DNA from: Actinomadura livida
Lineage (GTDB): Bacteria; Actinomycetota; Actinomycetes; Streptosporangiales; Streptosporangiaceae
Direction of reading: 5' to 3'
Assembly: GCF_014648675.1 (NCBI RefSeq)
Contig: NZ_BMRO01000005.1
Coordinates: 243,285-307,284 of the forward strand
Length of the DNA: 64,000 nt
Shown: in pieces, positions 33,358 to 42,523 of the stretch
Layout of the letters: each line of letters begins with the position of its first letter
How positions within the stretch are numbered: the stretch's first letter is position 1
Translations under genes and position numbers: made by a program
Notes under the pieces: model-generated
What the model saw: the letters and a program-made list of their open reading frames with translations, nothing else
Told to the model about the DNA's origin: nothing
The model's database searches: none

Positions 33358-33415
33358 GGCGGAGGATCGGGGATTTGAACCCCGGATGGGCTTGCACCCA
33401 AACCGCATTAGCAGT
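33358..33415 (-). repeat. tRNA-Ser(GCU) 3' fragment 2, likely attachment site
   Basis: The same 58 bp as at 10847-10904 and 60175-60232, in the same orientation, without the tRNA 5' half. It marks the border between the type VII island to the left and the defence/mobilizable island to the right. A decayed integrase lies just to its left. Confidence 0.8.
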
Positions 33416-33681
33416 TCTTTTTCGGGCGTGCTATGTGATGATTCGCCATCCCGACGAATTCGCATTTCCGCAGGTCAGCGTCTCCACGATGCACCCTCAT
33501 CCACCATGATCCATTACAGTCCGTGCGCACCTTGTGCTCACCAGCCACCAGGAGGTCACCAAGGCGACTGCCCGCCGAATGAATACTCACCGTAATCGCT
33601 GGCGCGGTTTCTGTTGCCAATCGAAATCTGGCCTAGCGCAGCCAGACCCGGGTTGGTCCATCGGTGCGGTGGTGGGGGCCT

Positions 33682-35793
33682 TCAGGCGCCGCTCGCACGA
33701 TCCGCGTCGTGCCGCCTTGAGGACGGGTGCCGGGCCAGGTAGATCTGGAACTCCTGATGCCGGAATTGGTAGGCGATACCGGCGACCCGCAGCAATCCGA
33801 CTGAATAGCACCAGTCCAAGAATCGTCCCAGTTGCCATGGTGTCCGTCCCCGCAGGCACAGGACCAGCACCAGGTAGCGCATGGCTGCGGCTCCGGGGCC
33901 GACTCCGAGGAGCCCAAGGGTCAATTGGACCACGGTCGCGAGCACTCCCGTCACCAAGCCGGCGGTCAGGCCGCCGGGCGGGCCGGTGGTCGAGGCGACG
34001 ACGAGTCCGAACGGCAGACCAGTCATCACTCCCACGGCCAGGGCCAGGGCTAGCCAGGTCCAGAGGTCGTCGCGGACGAGCCGACGGGGATCAACCGGCC
34101 TTTCGGTGTCCGGCCTGGTGAGCCTGTGCAAGAACAGAATCGTAAGCATTGATACGCAAGCCAGCGCGGTGCCGATGTCTCCCGCGTCACCGGACCGGGC
34201 CCTGACTGCGAGGTTGATCCCGGCGATCAGCATGAAGACGAGCAAGGGCAGGGCACTGGTTTTTCGCAGGTGGTGCCAACGCAGATGGATTCGGGCTGGC
34301 TTGGGCCACGGCCTGAGCCAGGCGATAAAAGCGAGGACCAGCATCAGCGCCGGCACCACCGCGATTGCCGATGGACGCTTGGTGAGGATCGCCCACACGC
34401 CAACGGTCATGCCCGCGACAGTGGCGGGGAGTGCGCATGCGAGGATGCGGGCGCGTTGTCCTGCCATGGGCCAGAGTTCGTGGAGGACGAGATCGGTGCC
34501 AGACATCGTCCGTCCGGCAAATTGCGTTCGGCCGATATTCGTGTTCAGGTACCGGGCCAGAAGTGCCAGCGCGCTGTGGACCTGTTCGGGCGGGTAGCGA
34601 TGGTGCCGGGCCATCGGGGCGGTCCCCTCGGCGGGGTTCCTGGCGGAGGCTTTGACGGCGGCGTGGATGAACCGGCTGCGCAGGTGGTCGCGGATCTCGT
34701 CAGGGTGGGGATGGGCGGCGGGGTCGGCGAGGTCGGCCGGATCGCGCAGATAGTCGCCGGTGGCGTCATCCAACTCCTGGTAGACCGTGATGGCGACGGT
34801 CAGCCACAGGGGTGTGGCGAGGACGCTGGCCAGTGGGTGGTCGGGCTGGGTGAGGGCGTCGAGCACCGGCTGCCAGCGGACGTGCTGATGTGTACCGGCC
34901 ACCGCCTCGATGAACCTCCACGCCTGGTCGGGGGTGACTGGGGCGAGCGTGATCCGGGCCGCGTCGCGCGCCCAAATGTTTCCCCTGATCAGCGAGTCGT
35001 AATGTGCGGTGCGGCAGGTCAGCACCAGGCGTGCCTTCTCCCGGCCTTGCTGGTAGGCGTTCAGCGCCTGCAGCGCCCGCCCTGCCCGGGATGCGTACTT
35101 GGGTTCGGGCTCCTTGTCCATCTCGTCAAGGCCGTCGATCACGGGTATCACCCGGCCCGCGTCCACCAGGGCATGCGCGGTCGCTTTGCGCATGCCGTAG
35201 GTGCGGACGAGGTGCGCGGTCAGCCACTCCGCGACTGATGCGTCGGTGTCCCACCCCGCAGCAGGGATGCGGACCGGGACCGGATCACCGCTTCGGCGAC
35301 GTGTCTCGTCCAACCACCCAAGGATCAGCTCGTTCGCCAGGACGGTCTTGCCTGCGCCGCCCTCTCCTGTGATCACGAGCCGCTGCGGGCTCAACCGCTC
35401 GAAATACTCCACCACATCGGCCAGGGTCCCCGTGGGACAGGCGTCGGCGGCATCGTGAGCGGGCGAGGGCGTGAACGAGAAGCCCACATCGATGACGCGG
35501 TCCTGGCCGCCGAGCAGATGCCAGCGCTGTTTCGTTTCCGTTGTGCGAACCATGCCAGCCAGCCGCGGTGTCCACACGTCCACATCGGTGTCAGTGATGC
35601 GTTGCGCCTTGAAGCCCTGCCAAAATGCCGCGACGCCAAAGAGCAAGGCGAGCAACGCGATGACCAGGGCACCGGGATCCACCCCACCCCACTCCGCCTT
35701 CCGAACACCGAAGACGGCCACCGCCGCAGCCGCCACGAGAAGCACGGTGCCCAGCAATTTCAGCGCCTGCTCAGCCCAACGCTCGCCGCCCAT
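33682..35793 (-). CDS. Membrane-anchored NACHT NTPase (STAND family)
   Basis: A 703-aa protein. Two N-terminal hydrophobic helices (residues about 10-65) precede a NACHT NTPase domain with Walker A (ITGEGGAGKTVLAN, about residue 142) and Walker B (RVIPVIDGLDEMDKE, about 222) and the sensor LVLTCRT. The C-terminal half has about eight transmembrane helices and ends with the phrase YQFRHQEFQIYLARH that recurs in actinomycete NACHT-membrane proteins. Bacterial NACHT proteins are often antiphage NLR-like sensors; the membrane segments would make the effector step a membrane event. No separate effector gene is adjacent. The ATG has no strong ribosome site. Confidence 0.88.
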   Translation of the reverse strand: MGGERWAEQALKLLGTVLLVAAAAVAVFGVRKAEWGGVDPGALVIALLALLFGVAAFWQGFKAQRITDTDVDVWTPRLAGMVRTTETKQRWHLLGGQDRVIDVGFSFTPSPAHDAADACPTGTLADVVEYFERLSPQRLVITGEGGAGKTVLANELILGWLDETRRRSGDPVPVRIPAAGWDTDASVAEWLTAHLVRTYGMRKATAHALVDAGRVIPVIDGLDEMDKEPEPKYASRAGRALQALNAYQQGREKARLVLTCRTAHYDSLIRGNIWARDAARITLAPVTPDQAWRFIEAVAGTHQHVRWQPVLDALTQPDHPLASVLATPLWLTVAITVYQELDDATGDYLRDPADLADPAAHPHPDEIRDHLRSRFIHAAVKASARNPAEGTAPMARHHRYPPEQVHSALALLARYLNTNIGRTQFAGRTMSGTDLVLHELWPMAGQRARILACALPATVAGMTVGVWAILTKRPSAIAVVPALMLVLAFIAWLRPWPKPARIHLRWHHLRKTSALPLLVFMLIAGINLAVRARSGDAGDIGTALACVSMLTILFLHRLTRPDTERPVDPRRLVRDDLWTWLALALAVGVMTGLPFGLVVASTTGPPGGLTAGLVTGVLATVVQLTLGLLGVGPGAAAMRYLVLVLCLRGRTPWQLGRFLDWCYSVGLLRVAGIAYQFRHQEFQIYLARHPSSRRHDADRASGA

Positions 35794-36194
35794 GACGGAC
35801 CATCTTCACCATTCAACCGGCTCTCCGCCACCTACGTCCCGATTCCCGCACGCCCCAGACGGGCGCCTCCCTTGTCCGGGAGAATCGATAACCGGGGTCA
35901 TCGAGACTCAGCCGCGCGGCGAACGCGTACCCCCCAGCTCTCGCAAGGCCCGCCAACGAGACCGTCCTCGGCGGTGGGGCTCCGCCGGCAAGGCACGACG
36001 GCGGGTCGCCGCGGAACTGATCAGCGACCTGGAACGAGTCTGCTGGCGCTCCTCTTCCCAATAGCGACATCTTGGTACTTGCTTCGATTCGTGAGACCAC
36101 CTGATGATCGGGGATCACTTACGTTTCCGGTGGCTCACGGTGCATATGTGGCATACGGGTTGCGGTAGCGTCTGGGGTCCAGGAGGCTCCTGGC
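35794..36194. other. Divergent promoter region between NACHT and kinase genes
   Basis: About 400 bp between two divergent genes, with no coding frame I accept. The kinase GTG is preceded by AGGAGG within this stretch (about 36180). Promoters for both genes must lie here, but I cannot place -35/-10 boxes with confidence. Confidence 0.45.
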
Positions 36195-38540
36195 GTGGAG
36201 TCGCTCAAGGCCTTGGATCCGCCACGTATCGCGTCCTACGAGTTGCTCGGGCGGCTCGGTGCGGGCGGGATGGGGCTGGTCTACCTGGCCCGCTCACGTG
36301 GGCGGCGCCTGGTCGCGGTAAAGGTCATCCAGACAGACCTGACCGATAACCCCCAAAATTTGGAGCGGTTCCGACTCGAAGTCGAGGCGGCCAAAGAGGT
36401 CAGCGGCCATTACACCGCCCCGGTCATTGACGCCGACCTTGAGGGACGACCCGCCTGGCTAGCCACCTCCTACATCGATGGCCCCAACCTGGACAGGGTC
36501 ATCACCAGACAAGGCCCCCTGGACAGACGCGCGGTCACCGCGCTCGCGGCGGCGCTGGCGGAGGCACTCAAGGCCATCCACGCAGCCAAGCTCGTCCACC
36601 GGGACCTCAAACCAGCCAACATCCTGCTCGCCGCCGACGGCCCACGAGTGATCGACTTCGGAATCGTCCGTGCGGTCGACAGGGCCGAGTTGACGCGCCA
36701 CCGAATCGGGACACCCGAGTATATGTCACCCGAACAGGCCGAATGCGTGTCAGTCGGCCCCGAGAGCGACGTCTTCTCCCTGGGCGGCGTGCTGTACTTC
36801 GCCGCGACCGGACACCACCCATTCGGCACCGGTGACACCGCTGCGGTGCTGCGCCGCGTGGTGGAAGCCGAACCCGACCTGGCACGGGTTCCTCAGGAGC
36901 ACCGGGAACTGATCGGCCGGTGTTTGGCCAGGCAGCCGTCCGAGCGGCCCACCCCGGACGAGATCCTGGACGATTTCTTCAACGACGCGGACGCCGCTTT
37001 AGACAACCAGGCCGGGACGGACTGGACGTCTGGCTCGATTGCTCCATTGATCAAGGAGCACATCGCCCAGACCGCCCTCTACACCCGCCAAACCGACCCT
37101 CAAGGTCGGTACCGTCCCACGCCCGAGCCCCCATTCGAACTAGAACCAGACCCTCTGGCCGAGGACCTGTCCGCCCCTCAGTCTGATGCTCACCATCCGC
37201 GCAGGTCACCACAATGGCCAACGCGCGGATCATTGTGGTCAGTGCTCAACCGCCGACGCGGGGGGCATCTTTGGGTGGTTGGACTGGGGGTCGCGCTAGT
37301 GGGCACGGTCGTGGCCGTCCTCGGCACGGCTGCATTGCGAGAAGGTGGCGATACATTCCGCCCCTGGTCCGTCGACGACGTAAGCGGGGGTGCCGTGGTG
37401 GTCAGCAATGGCCTCGTCTACGTGGGCAGGGAAAAGGGCCTCGCCGCGTACGATTCTCGGACCGGCGAGGAGCGCTGGAAATCGGAGTCGCGTGAGAGCG
37501 AAACCCTCGTGGGACGGTACGGGGCGCTACTGCTCGCACGGAGCGATAAAGGTCTAGCTGCACTCGATCCACGCTCAGGCAAGCGACGTTGGCGGATCCC
37601 ACTGGAGAGTGGCGAGTGCATCACGGCCCAGTCCGACAGCGTCGCCGTGGTGGACCCACTGGCGAACGGCGAGCATCTGCTCTCGATCTTCGACACGGCG
37701 ACGGGCACCCGGCGGTGGGTCCACAAGCTGGACACGGCGTCCCTTGGCTGCACAGACGACGGGGTACGGCTCGCCGGGGGGCGCGTCGGCTACGTCCGCT
37801 ATGGCGATCAGAACACCGACATCCTGAACTCGTGGGCGACCGATTCGGGAGCAGGCTGGAGTGTCAGGCCAGGCGCCATCGACCAGTACGCAGCCGATGA
37901 CAAGAACGTCTACGTTGCCGTCGAGGACCGCAAGGACGGGTACCGCATCCACGCCTACGCTGCCGACACGGGCCGGTTGCGCTGGGACATCCGGTTCCGA
38001 GCCGTGTCCGTGGACCGCCACGTTCCCGATGACGTTCTGTTGGCGGCCAACGGCTCAGATCTCTACGCCCTGGGAGCGGACGGCCTCTACGCGTTCAACA
38101 CCACGAACGGACACCGCCGCTGGAAGTCCCCCCTCTCAGTACTCCGCTCCCCGACACTACGCATTCACCGAGACAGCGCCCAGGGAGACATGGCCTACGT
38201 GCAGTGGGACGACACCAAGATCGGCGGTCTCCGCGAAACCACGGCAACGAAGTTCGCCGCGATCAGTCTCTCGACCGGCGCACAATCCTGGCGGAAGCGC
38301 ATCGAGTCGACCGCCGACATCGCGTCGTTGGGCGGCGACGTGGTCTACATCGACTCCTCCAATCTCCGTATGTTCCGCCGTGACGGCCACGAACTCCTCG
38401 CCCTGGAAGCCCGCACCGGCGAGCAGCTCTGGCGCCAAGAAATGAAGACTAGTGGCGCCACCGCCTCACCCGGAATCCTCTACGCCCGGACAGGCGACAC
38501 CTTGGAAGCCATTAACGCCACCACCGGCGAACGCCCCTGA
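36195..38540 (+). CDS. Ser/Thr protein kinase with PQQ-like beta-propeller
   Basis: A 781-aa protein. The kinase domain (residues about 15-265) has LGRLGAGGMGLVYLA in the glycine loop, VAVKVIQ, HRDLKPANILL, DFGIVR and GTPEYMSPEQ. A transmembrane helix lies near residue 360 (VVGLGVALVGTVVAVLGTAA). The outside half is a PQQ-binding-like propeller with repeated tryptophan-docking units such as GLAAYDSRTGEERWKSES and GLAALDPRSGKRRWRIPLE. The start GTG has AGGAGG at 8 nt. These kinases sense external ligands through the propeller. It sits between a NACHT gene and another kinase, a typical defence-island setting. Confidence 0.9.
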   Translation: MESLKALDPPRIASYELLGRLGAGGMGLVYLARSRGRRLVAVKVIQTDLTDNPQNLERFRLEVEAAKEVSGHYTAPVIDADLEGRPAWLATSYIDGPNLDRVITRQGPLDRRAVTALAAALAEALKAIHAAKLVHRDLKPANILLAADGPRVIDFGIVRAVDRAELTRHRIGTPEYMSPEQAECVSVGPESDVFSLGGVLYFAATGHHPFGTGDTAAVLRRVVEAEPDLARVPQEHRELIGRCLARQPSERPTPDEILDDFFNDADAALDNQAGTDWTSGSIAPLIKEHIAQTALYTRQTDPQGRYRPTPEPPFELEPDPLAEDLSAPQSDAHHPRRSPQWPTRGSLWSVLNRRRGGHLWVVGLGVALVGTVVAVLGTAALREGGDTFRPWSVDDVSGGAVVVSNGLVYVGREKGLAAYDSRTGEERWKSESRESETLVGRYGALLLARSDKGLAALDPRSGKRRWRIPLESGECITAQSDSVAVVDPLANGEHLLSIFDTATGTRRWVHKLDTASLGCTDDGVRLAGGRVGYVRYGDQNTDILNSWATDSGAGWSVRPGAIDQYAADDKNVYVAVEDRKDGYRIHAYAADTGRLRWDIRFRAVSVDRHVPDDVLLAANGSDLYALGADGLYAFNTTNGHRRWKSPLSVLRSPTLRIHRDSAQGDMAYVQWDDTKIGGLRETTATKFAAISLSTGAQSWRKRIESTADIASLGGDVVYIDSSNLRMFRRDGHELLALEARTGEQLWRQEMKTSGATASPGILYARTGDTLEAINATTGERP

Positions 38541-38717
38541 ACAGACCAGCGGAAGGGCCCGGGGCGCTCCCAGCCGAGGAGCAGACCGAACCAAAGTCCG
38601 TACGGGCGCGATTCCAATGATCCGGAGCCGGACCGACCGGGCCAGCCCCAGTCACAGGCTTGTACTGAAAACGTCCGCTTGTCGGCAGACCAGCGCGTTC
38701 TGGTCTGGGCTCTTGGT

Positions 38718-39645
38718 TCAGGTGCCGGAGGCCATGTAGGCGGCGAGGATGTAGTTGGGGTGTCGGTCGAGGTTGTTGCGGGCTCGGTCGTAGCGCATGG
38801 TGGTGCGCGGGTCTGCGTGGCGGGCAGCGATCTGTACGTCGCGCAGGTCGACGCCGGCGTCGAGCATGGTGGTCACGAAGGTGTGGCGGAGCATGTGCGG
38901 GTGCATCCGCGGCAACCGAACGACGGATGCGGTGGCGAGCTGGCGCAGGCGGCGGGTGGCGGCGTGCCGATCCATCCGGGCCCCGCGGGTGTTGAGCAGG
39001 ATCGGCCCGGCCGTCCGGTCGTCGATGGCGCGATCGATGGCTCTGCCGACTGCTGGCGGGAGGGGGATCAGTACGATCCGGGTGCCCTTGCCCACCACGC
39101 GTAGGACCCGGTGGCCGTGTTCCTCGCCCAGGTCGTCGATGTCGGCGCCGGTGGCCTCGAAGATCCGCAAACCCGAGCAGCCCGAGCATCGCCACCAGCG
39201 CGAAGTCGTTGGGGTTGGACGATGCACGTGCGGCCGACAGCAGGGCCTCGAACTGCAGATGGGGGAGTCCGAGGGTGGGGAATTCGGGTGGGACGTTGGG
39301 GCGGCGGACGTGGTCGGCGGGCGAGTGCTCGAGGATCCCGTCGATCACGCAGGTGCGGTAGAAGCCGGCTACCACTGACAGCCGCCGGGACACGGTCGAG
39401 GGCCGGAACCGGCGGACCTCCTGCAGCCACCGCACGTACATCTCCACGTGCGCACGCCGTACCGCCAAGGGCTCCAGGCGCCGTTCGGCGCACCAGGCCA
39501 GGTAGATCCGCAGATCCGACTCGGTGTGCATGCGCGAGTCACCCTTGTACCGGGCCAGGTAGGCGAGTGTCGCCAACCGAAGCACGTTCTTACCGGCAGT
39601 CCCGGAGCCGGGCGCCGCTCCCAGAAGTTCATCGAACGAAGTCAT
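38718..39645 (-). pseudogene. XerC/D-like tyrosine recombinase with one frameshift
   Basis: From the ATG at 39645 the N-terminal SAM-like domain reads normally (TLAYLARYKGDSRMHTESDL). At about 39171 one extra T in a TTT run shifts the frame; after correction the sequence continues LRIFEATGADIDDLG (catalytic Arg), GKGTRI (Lys), HMLRHTF (HxxR), AARHADP (second His) and MRYDRARN (Tyr). All catalytic residues are therefore present on either side of a single 1-base insertion. Corrected length is about 309 aa, normal for the family. Either a recent mutation or a sequencing error. Confidence 0.8.
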
Positions 39646-39905
39646 ACCTGCGACGCTGCGCCCGCATCGGGCGCAAGACCAGCACCGCACGCGGCATGAG
39701 AGTGCGACACGAAAGCCTTTGAGTCAGGACAGGTGACGATCGGTGCGGTCCGGGTTTGCAAGATCGGCGTTGCGTCCTTGGAGCGCCCCCGCCAAGGCGT
39801 GGCCGGTGGCGGTCCGGCCCTCAAGAACCCACACAGTCTTTGGCATGAGCTGGTGGAATGGAGGCTATCCAAGTGGCCGCGCGGCTGGGGTATCGGGAGG
39901 ACGCG

Positions 39906-42110
39906 ATGGTGCAGGCTGGTGACACGCTGGCTGACCGGTACCTGCTGGAGGGGCGGCTCGGCCGGGGTGGGATGGGCGAAGTATGGCGGGCTGTCGACCA
40001 GCGGCTTTCCCGGTCCGTGGCGATTAAGCTATTGCTCAATGTATCTGTGAGCGCTGATCTGGTGGAACGCTTCCGGCGCGAGGCTACGATCACTGCTAAC
40101 TTGCAGCACCCTGGGATCACTGTGGTGCATGATATTGCCCAACATGACGGCCAGTTGTTCATTGTCATGGAACTGCTGGACGGCACAGACCTAGGTGCTG
40201 TCCTTGACAAAGCTCCCACTGGAATACCGATAGGCCAGGCCGTCTCTCTCACGCTTCAGGCCGCGCAGGCCCTGGCAGCGGCTCACGCCCAGGGCGTCGT
40301 GCACCGGGATGTCAAGCCGGCGAACTTGTTCCAAGTCACTGGTGGCCGGGTGAAGATCTGTGACTTCGGAATCGCGCGGGCCGCTGATTCCACGGGTCTG
40401 ACAGCCGCTGGCCAGTTTATCGGTACCCCGGCTTACGCCTCACCGGAGCAGTGCTGTGGGCGCAAACTCGACGGCCGCTCAGACCTGTACTCACTAGGCT
40501 GTGTGCTGTATGCCCTGCTCACAGGGCAGGCGCCCTTTCCGTCGGATCAGGCTCCAGCCATGCTGATCCATCAACACCTGAACCTCCCGCCGAGCAGCCC
40601 GCGGATCCATCGTGCGGACATCCCGGTCGAACTCGACAGGTTGATCTTGAGCCTGCTTGCTAAAGACCCAAACAACCGCCCCGGCGGCGCGGAAACTGTT
40701 GCCTCCATCCTTGACACTCTCTTTGAACGGTCGCCAGGCGCGTCCCTGCCGAACCTGCCAACGACGCTTCCCGACTCTTCACACGCAAGCACGCCAAGCT
40801 CTCAGCCGCCGCAAGTGGTCATGTCGGGCAGCGGACAGAACATCACGGCAACCTTTTACACGGGGGGCGAGCAGCAGAAGATCGAGATCGGTGCCGGCCT
40901 ACCGGGATGGAAAGGGCTATTCAACCAGGCGTGGAATGAGTTGATGACTAATGGGCTGTGGATCGGCTATCCCTCAACCGAGGTTTATGCGGCAGGACCG
41001 GGCGTCGTACAACACTTCGAGTCGCACGAATCTTTGTTCGGCTGGGTGCTATGTGCTCTGCCTCCCTACCAGCGCCCTGTCGCCGTGGCGGGCGAGATCT
41101 GGCAGGCCCTAGAGGCCGCTGGCTCAGGGATCCCCAACGGAGATGGGTTCCGCGCCGTGGGACTGCCCGCACCGGACCGCGAGGCGACCCGGAAGGTTGA
41201 GTCCAACGTGGCGCGTGTCGAACTGACCGGCGGTCGATGGCGCGAAGGGGTTCTGCTTCGTGACGTGGACGGTAAGAACTGGCGTTGGGAACCGGTTCCC
41301 CATTTCACCACTAATAGAACCCCCGCATCGAAGCTATGGACCTCCAACCAAGCCGATCGGCTACGCATCCGCGCCTTGGCCACCCTCCCCTGGGCCAGTT
41401 ACAATGAACTGCGGATCACACCGCAACGCCGCCGCGATCTTCACCTTGCATTGCCTACCAGTGTGCTGACCAGCACAATTACGGCATTTACGGTCCGCAG
41501 GGGAGCCGAACTTGCAGTGCAAGTGTGGGAGCGCGGCCCTAACCGGAACGCCCTGGACGCTCTGAGCTACTCAGCGACGATCACGACATCGCAGGGTGCG
41601 CCAGCACTAACTGCCGAAGTGATGATGACCCTCGGCAGCGCCACGGATTCTTCCGTCGTTGCATGCACCGAACTACGCATCGAAGACCTGGCCGCTTGGG
41701 GCGAGGCTCTGGGAGCCCCGGGCGGGCACGTACCGCAAGACCTGCGACTGTCATTGAAGGAAGTGGTGGAGTTCCTCACCATCGCCTGGCACACCGCCAC
41801 CGAGGTGCTGCCCGCTGCTGTCACCGACATGTCCACGGACCATCGCTGGACCGATCCGCCGACTGTTCAGCTTCAACTCATTACCGAGCGCGACTTCAAC
41901 CAGAAGTTGGCGCTACAGGCGCCCCTCGACGAGTACATCGACCTGAGCCCTTTCGGCGAAAGCGATCAAGGGCCATTTCACGAATTGCTTGTTACGATCA
42001 TTTCAACGCCCATCCTCACCTCGCAAGAGCGAACGACGCTGACCCAAAAAGCCGTGATTGACATGGCACAGCGATACGGCTTCCTCGACGCTACCGAAGA
42101 GATCCTCTAG
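39906..42110 (+). CDS. Ser/Thr protein kinase with a large unassigned C-terminal domain
   Basis: A 734-aa protein. The ATG at 39906 has GGGAGG 5 nt upstream and opens directly on the kinase domain: LEGRLGRGGMGEVWRAVD, VAIKLLL, HRDVKPANLF, DFGIARA, GTPAYASPEQ (residues about 10-265). There is no transmembrane helix. The remaining 450 residues form a soluble region that starts GSGQNITATFYTGGEQQKIE and contains alternating strands and helices; I do not recognise it. Lower GC and different codon use than the neighbours suggest a separate origin. A cytoplasmic kinase beside NACHT and kinase-propeller genes may serve in phage defence. Confidence 0.85.
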   Translation: MVQAGDTLADRYLLEGRLGRGGMGEVWRAVDQRLSRSVAIKLLLNVSVSADLVERFRREATITANLQHPGITVVHDIAQHDGQLFIVMELLDGTDLGAVLDKAPTGIPIGQAVSLTLQAAQALAAAHAQGVVHRDVKPANLFQVTGGRVKICDFGIARAADSTGLTAAGQFIGTPAYASPEQCCGRKLDGRSDLYSLGCVLYALLTGQAPFPSDQAPAMLIHQHLNLPPSSPRIHRADIPVELDRLILSLLAKDPNNRPGGAETVASILDTLFERSPGASLPNLPTTLPDSSHASTPSSQPPQVVMSGSGQNITATFYTGGEQQKIEIGAGLPGWKGLFNQAWNELMTNGLWIGYPSTEVYAAGPGVVQHFESHESLFGWVLCALPPYQRPVAVAGEIWQALEAAGSGIPNGDGFRAVGLPAPDREATRKVESNVARVELTGGRWREGVLLRDVDGKNWRWEPVPHFTTNRTPASKLWTSNQADRLRIRALATLPWASYNELRITPQRRRDLHLALPTSVLTSTITAFTVRRGAELAVQVWERGPNRNALDALSYSATITTSQGAPALTAEVMMTLGSATDSSVVACTELRIEDLAAWGEALGAPGGHVPQDLRLSLKEVVEFLTIAWHTATEVLPAAVTDMSTDHRWTDPPTVQLQLITERDFNQKLALQAPLDEYIDLSPFGESDQGPFHELLVTIISTPILTSQERTTLTQKAVIDMAQRYGFLDATEEIL

Positions 42111-42117
42111 CGGAACG

Positions 42118-42336
42118 AACGCGTGGGTTGTCGTCAACAATCGGAGCGTACGGACGGAGCGGGTGGGACACGCCATGGTCACGATGGGCGTGGCCGGTCT
42201 TGACGAGATTCAAGCCCGGTTCCCTTCGCACGGCATCGGCCACGAACCCGTGGAGAGGTACGGAAACGGTGTGCGCCACGCGGTTGTGCTGGGCTCTGAC
42301 GGGAACAGCCTGTCGCTCTCCGAGGCGCCCGCTTAG
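42118..42336 (+). pseudogene. C-terminal half of a VOC (glyoxalase/bleomycin resistance) protein
   Basis: About 70 residues match the second beta-alpha-beta-beta-beta unit of VOC proteins: HAMVTMGVAGLDEIQARFPS, then GNGVRHAVVLGSDGNSLSLS. The first half of the fold is absent and the fragment abuts the kinase stop. It is a remnant. Confidence 0.6.
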
Positions 42337-42523
42337 TTTAAGCCGGCCCCGGTTCCTCCGCGCCCGGCCAGCGGCATGAGAGGACGTGGCCGCAGGCGTC
42401 CGGTTTGTTTGGTTTCTGGCCATGCCCGAAGCTGTCGGGGATACAACTGATGCCCGAATGGTGGTGGAGGGCCTCGGATCGAGGGACCTCGCCCCTCGGC
42501 CTTCGACCGGGAGCGGACACGGC

